Assembly (NCBI GenBank): GCA_018060305.1
Contig: JAGOWF010000050.1
Coordinates: 1 to 9,830 of the forward strand
Length of the DNA: 9,830 nucleotides
Origin: Pyrinomonadaceae bacterium
Lineage (GTDB): Bacteria > Acidobacteriota > Blastocatellia > Pyrinomonadales > Pyrinomonadaceae
Direction of reading: 5' to 3'
Within the stretch, counting starts at the first letter, position 1, and every line of letters begins with the position of its first letter. The translations under genes were made by a program, and so were the position numbers. The notes below the pieces were generated by a model. The model was not told the DNA's origin, ran no database searches, and saw nothing but the letters and a program-made list of their open reading frames with translations. Positions 6,867-9,830 of this stretch are shown one piece after another.

Positions 6867-7673
6867 TCAGCCGATGCCCTCAAGCGGGTAGAAGCGGTCG
6901 ATGAACTCGAGATGCAGCCGCGTGATACCGTCCGGGCCGACACGCGAACCGCGGACGACCGAGAGTATCTCTATATTGTGACGAGGGCTAAGCACCCTGA
7001 GGAATGTCCCGGCTTCGGCATTGAGCGTCGTAAAGACGGCCGCGCCGCCGAGACTTATATTTTCCGTCACAGTGGTCTCAGAAAGCAAGACATTTCCTGC
7101 CTCGTCAACCTGTTCGATGGTGAGAGATTCAGGGATAAAGTATCTGGTTTGCTTCCTGAGATCCTTCGGAAGGTCCGATTCATCGGAGTGAAGGTCGGCC
7201 TCCGTTAGGTGCCACATTCCTTTGCCTTCCTCTTCGCGGTGGGCGAGATCGTAGAGCCGCGATGGATGCTCAAGATAGTCCACCGGCGGCGATTTGCCTG
7301 TAAAGGCAACACCGATCGAATATTCGGGCTCAGACGAGGTTCGCCCGACCGAAATACATCGGCGAACGACTGCCCAGACCTTGTACTGCGGTTCACTGTA
7401 GTCAAACGAACGCAGTTGGCGCGGCATCGGCACAGTCAACAGTGCAAGACGGCCGCGTTTTATCGGTCTCTTTAGTGTAAAACCTGCCCCAAATGCCGAG
7501 ACGTCACTAAGCCGCGTGATCTCGTACCATCCGACTTTTGCATCGATCTTTACCTCGACGCGCACGGGCAGCGGCAGCGAAATGCGCTGAATTCGCCGAT
7601 TCTCTTTCTCAACCGTCGGCTTTGGTGCTGCACGGTCGATGGCACGGGTATCTTGTGATGGCGAGGTCAACAT
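6867..7673 (-). CDS. Double PilZ-domain protein (first paralogue)
   Basis: This protein has 268 residues and is cytoplasmic. It has the same two-domain plan as its downstream neighbour. Domain 1 (~25-127) carries R26-RIQ-R30 and D57-V-S59-A-F-G62. Domain 2 (~170-268) carries R173-KQT-R177 and N205-I-S207-L-G-G210. Both cyclic di-GMP binding motifs are therefore complete in both domains, so up to two ligand-binding sites per chain are expected. There is no GGDEF, EAL or other catalytic domain, so it should be a receptor or adaptor. It is the first gene of a minus-strand cluster (PilZ, PilZ, PlsC) and is divergent from gyrA with 166 bases between the starts. The start ATG lacks a clear Shine-Dalgarno site (TGACCTGAG before it). 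The acidic, low-similarity N-terminal ~25 residues are probably flexible. Confidence 0.87.
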   Translation of the reverse strand: MLTSPSQDTRAIDRAAPKPTVEKENRRIQRISLPLPVRVEVKIDAKVGWYEITRLSDVSAFGAGFTLKRPIKRGRLALLTVPMPRQLRSFDYSEPQYKVWAVVRRCISVGRTSSEPEYSIGVAFTGKSPPVDYLEHPSRLYDLAHREEEGKGMWHLTEADLHSDESDLPKDLRKQTRYFIPESLTIEQVDEAGNVLLSETTVTENISLGGAAVFTTLNAEAGTFLRVLSPRHNIEILSVVRGSRVGPDGITRLHLEFIDRFYPLEGIG

Positions 7674-7731
7674 CTCAGGTCAAAAACAGACTGAAAGAGG
7701 GGCCTGTGTGGAAGAGACTCAGGTTTGCTAA

Positions 7732-7748
7732 ACAGGCTTTACGCCTGT
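7732..7748. repeat. Solo palindrome resembling the array units
   Basis: ACAGGC, loop TTTAC, GCCTGT: a six-base perfect stem of the same 17-base size as units D and E. Its reverse complement has the loop GTAAA. The left arm could instead pair with another GCCTGT at 7702-7707, so two folds compete. Confidence 0.65.
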
Positions 7749-7776
7749 AAAATATAGATACGTTTAAGACGCTTGT

Positions 7777-7836
7777 AATTCCAGATTTTTTTGGAAATCA
7801 CGCCCTTTCATCAAGCCCGAATTTCCTGATTTTTTA
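7777..7836. repeat. A+T-rich direct repeat in the gyrA leader
   Basis: AATTCCAGATTTTTT (7777-7791) recurs as AATTTCCTGATTTTTT (7820-7835) just before the gyrA start. TTCCA/TGGAA (7779-7783, 7792-7796) and GGAAAT/ATTTCC (7793-7798, 7821-7826) share bases and form alternative hairpins. The function is unknown. Confidence 0.4.
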
Positions 7837-7839
7837 GCA

Positions 7840-9830
7840 ATGGATTCATTAACAGAACGCAACCAGATCAATATCGAAGACGAGATGCGCCGCTCGTATC
7901 TCGACTACGCGATGAGCGTCATCATAGGCCGCGCACTGCCCGATGTGCGTGACGGCCTCAAGCCGGTTCATCGCCGCGTGTTGTACGGCATGTTTGAGGC
8001 GGGGAATACGGCTGGTAAGCCGTATCGCAAATCCGCGCGTGCCGTTGGCGACGTGATGGGTAAGTATCACCCGCACGGTGATATGGCGATCTATGATTCG
8101 ATCGTGCGCATGGCGCAGGATTTCTCGCTGCGGTATCCGCTGGTTGATGGGCAGGGAAATTTTGGTTCGGTTGACGGCGATAATCCGGCTGCGATGCGTT
8201 ACACCGAGATCCGGCTGGCGAAGATAGCCAACGAGGTGCTCGCTGACATTGAGAAAGAGACCGTCAATTTTGTTCCGAATTACGACGACTCTCTCTCAGA
8301 GCCGAGCGTGTTGCCGACCCGCGTCCCCCTTCTTTTGGTCAACGGCTCAGAGGGTATCGCCGTCGGCATGGCGACAAAGATACCGCCGCACAACCTGACG
8401 GAGGTGCTCGACGCAGCGGTTGCTTTGTTAAAAGAACCGACGATCAGCATTGATTCGTTGATCAAGATCATTCCCGGGCCGGACTTTCCGACGGCGGGAT
8501 TTATCTACGGTCGCGAAGGCATATTGAGTGCATACAGGACGGGGCGCGGCATCATCCAGATGCGCGCACGCGCGGTGGTCGATGAGATCGGTCGCGGCGA
8601 GCGCATTCGTAACGCTGTCGTTGTGACCGAATTGCCGTATCAGGTCAACAAGGCCGAGCTGATCGAGAAGATGGCCGCACTCGCCCATGAGCGTAAGCTG
8701 GATGGCGTCTCAGAGATCCGCGACGAATCGAGCCGCGAGGGCATGCGCATCGTCATTGAACTTAAGCGCGACGCCGTTCCGCAGGTCGTCCTAAACAAAC
8801 TCTATAAGCTGACCCGAATGCAGTCGTCGTTCGGCATCATCAACATCGCCATCGTTGACGGGCAGCCAAAGGTACTCAATCTCAAGCAGTTGCTCGAGAA
8901 GTTTCTCGATTTCAGGCGTGAGGTCGTCAGGCGACGAACGGAATTCGACCTCAGAAAAGCACAGGCACGCGCTCACATCTTGGAGGGGCTGAATAAGGCT
9001 ATCGACGCGTTGGATCATATTATTCCGCTCATCCGAAATTCACGTTCGGTCGATGAAGCAAGAGCCCTGTTAACGGGCAATTTTACGACGCTCAATGAGA
9101 TAAAAAAATGGCGCGGCATCACGGGCAATAAGACCGAAGAGCAATTCCTCAAGGACGTCCGCAAGGTCATTGGAAGCCTGGAGTTTACCGAGATACAGGC
9201 ACAGGCCATCCTTGATCTGCAGCTACGCCGCCTGTCTGCCCTTGAACGGCAAAAGATCCTCGACGAATACGCAGAGATCATCAAATACATCGCCGAGCTT
9301 GAAAACATTCTCGCGAACGAGGGTGTGCTGCGGCAGGTCATCGTTGACGAGTTGACCGAGATCAAGCGAGTTTATGGTGATGCTCGCCGGACAGAGATCG
9401 TCGATGCTGACGCCGAGTTTAATATCGAGGATCTGATCGCCGACGAAGAGGTCGCCATCACCGTCACAAAGGCCGGTTACATCAAACGCACGCCGGTCTC
9501 GACGTATTCGCGTCAGGGGCGCGGCGGCAAAGGCCGTCTTGGAGCAACGGCTAAGAACGAGGACTTTGTCGAGCACCTTTTCACTGCGTCAACGCACGAT
9601 GCGTTGATGATCTTCACGGATGACGGACAGGTCTATAAGATCAAGGTTCACGAGATACCTGAAGCCGCCCCTGCGGCTCGCGGCAAGGCTGTCGTCAATC
9701 TCGTTCAGCTTTCCGGCGAGCGCAAGATGGTCGCGACAATGGCCGTGCGCGATTTTACGGAGGAAGTTTATTTGACGATGGTCACAAAGAACGGCGTGAT
9801 CAAAAAATCAAAGCTCTCCGACTTTCAGAA
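7840..9830 (+). CDS. gyrA: DNA gyrase subunit A (C-terminus cut by window edge)
   Basis: GyrA is the breakage-reunion subunit of the GyrA2GyrB2 enzyme, which introduces negative supercoils. The visible 663 residues start with a typical N-terminus (MRRSYLDYAMSVIIGRALPD, 16-35, after MDSLTERNQINIEDE). The catalytic tyrosine is Y121 in AAMRYTEIRLAK. The quinolone region reads GKYHPHGDMAIYDSIVRMAQ (74-93). M82 occupies the place of E. coli Ser83, and D86 matches Asp87. The coiled-coil arm and tower region follow. The GyrA box is QGRGGKG at 559-565, one residue off the usual QRRGGKG; this marks it as GyrA rather than ParC and opens the C-terminal DNA-wrapping domain. The frame is open at the window end, with roughly 150-200 residues expected beyond it. 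There is no in-frame upstream ATG or GTG nearby, and no Shine-Dalgarno site precedes the start (TTTTTAGCA). Confidence 0.97.
   Translation, partial: MDSLTERNQINIEDEMRRSYLDYAMSVIIGRALPDVRDGLKPVHRRVLYGMFEAGNTAGKPYRKSARAVGDVMGKYHPHGDMAIYDSIVRMAQDFSLRYPLVDGQGNFGSVDGDNPAAMRYTEIRLAKIANEVLADIEKETVNFVPNYDDSLSEPSVLPTRVPLLLVNGSEGIAVGMATKIPPHNLTEVLDAAVALLKEPTISIDSLIKIIPGPDFPTAGFIYGREGILSAYRTGRGIIQMRARAVVDEIGRGERIRNAVVVTELPYQVNKAELIEKMAALAHERKLDGVSEIRDESSREGMRIVIELKRDAVPQVVLNKLYKLTRMQSSFGIINIAIVDGQPKVLNLKQLLEKFLDFRREVVRRRTEFDLRKAQARAHILEGLNKAIDALDHIIPLIRNSRSVDEARALLTGNFTTLNEIKKWRGITGNKTEEQFLKDVRKVIGSLEFTEIQAQAILDLQLRRLSALERQKILDEYAEIIKYIAELENILANEGVLRQVIVDELTEIKRVYGDARRTEIVDADAEFNIEDLIADEEVAITVTKAGYIKRTPVSTYSRQGRGGKGRLGATAKNEDFVEHLFTASTHDALMIFTDDGQVYKIKVHEIPEAAPAARGKAVVNLVQLSGERKMVATMAVRDFTEEVYLTMVTKNGVIKKSKLSDFQ

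Larger units (their letters stand above)
7674..7839. promoter_or_regulatory. Divergent upstream region of the PilZ cluster and gyrA
   Basis: Both genes must be transcribed out of these 166 bases unless promoters lie inside coding sequence. On the minus strand TTACAA and TATATT, 16 bases apart (7749-7776), are a weak promoter candidate for the PilZ genes. No good promoter is seen for gyrA. CTCAGGT occurs twice (7674-7680, 7718-7724). The region also holds a 17-base palindrome and an A+T-rich direct repeat, listed separately. Confidence 0.4.

Noticed and set aside
9064..9078. GCCCTGTTAACGGGC inside gyrA, similar to palindrome F
   Set aside because: It encodes the ordinary GyrA stretch RALLTGN in frame, and the stem is only four bases. 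It is likely chance.

Overview
The window is ordinary chromosomal DNA from a Gram-negative-type bacterium of moderate G+C content. Gene content points to Acidobacteriota, possibly class Blastocatellia: a DUF1800/DUF1501 secreted pair, a Ser/Thr kinase of the 'FGYSRNYASLEQ' activation-segment type, PilZ proteins with two domains each, and a bacterial GyrA. That placement is inference from protein style, not from a marker search. No phage, plasmid, CRISPR, tRNA or rRNA signal was found.

Layout. Bases 1-2836 (minus strand) carry a two-gene operon: a complete exported DUF1800 protein, then the N-terminal 175 residues of a Tat-type DUF1501 protein that runs off the left edge. The DUF1501 ribosome binding site is built into the DUF1800 stop codon. 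Bases 2837-3636 hold no gene. Inside them, 3083-3440 is a dense array of nine short palindromes arranged as a mirror image about position ~3249. Bases 3637-5304 (plus) encode a transmembrane Ser/Thr protein kinase with a low-complexity extracytoplasmic tail. It converges, with a 2-base gap, on a minus-strand cluster: two paralogous double-PilZ proteins (7673-6867, then 6824-6027) followed by a PlsC-family acyltransferase (5954-5307). Bases 7674-7839 are the divergent promoter region between the PilZ cluster and gyrA. They hold one solo palindrome of the same style as the array, plus an A+T-rich direct repeat. gyrA (7840 to the right edge, plus) is cut inside its C-terminal domain.

How the genes may work together. 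The DUF1800/DUF1501 pair is a known recurring secreted pair of unknown function. The PilZ proteins are probable cyclic-di-GMP effectors. Their closeness to the acyltransferase may mean only co-transcription. The kinase and gyrA look like independent units.

The strongest candidate for something undescribed is the mirrored palindrome array. Unit order and spacing are preserved on both sides of one axis. One mirrored pair differs by two compensatory base-pair changes. Several units with unrelated stems share a T(G/A)AA-type loop. It resembles REP/BIME elements, but no transposase gene is present in the window.
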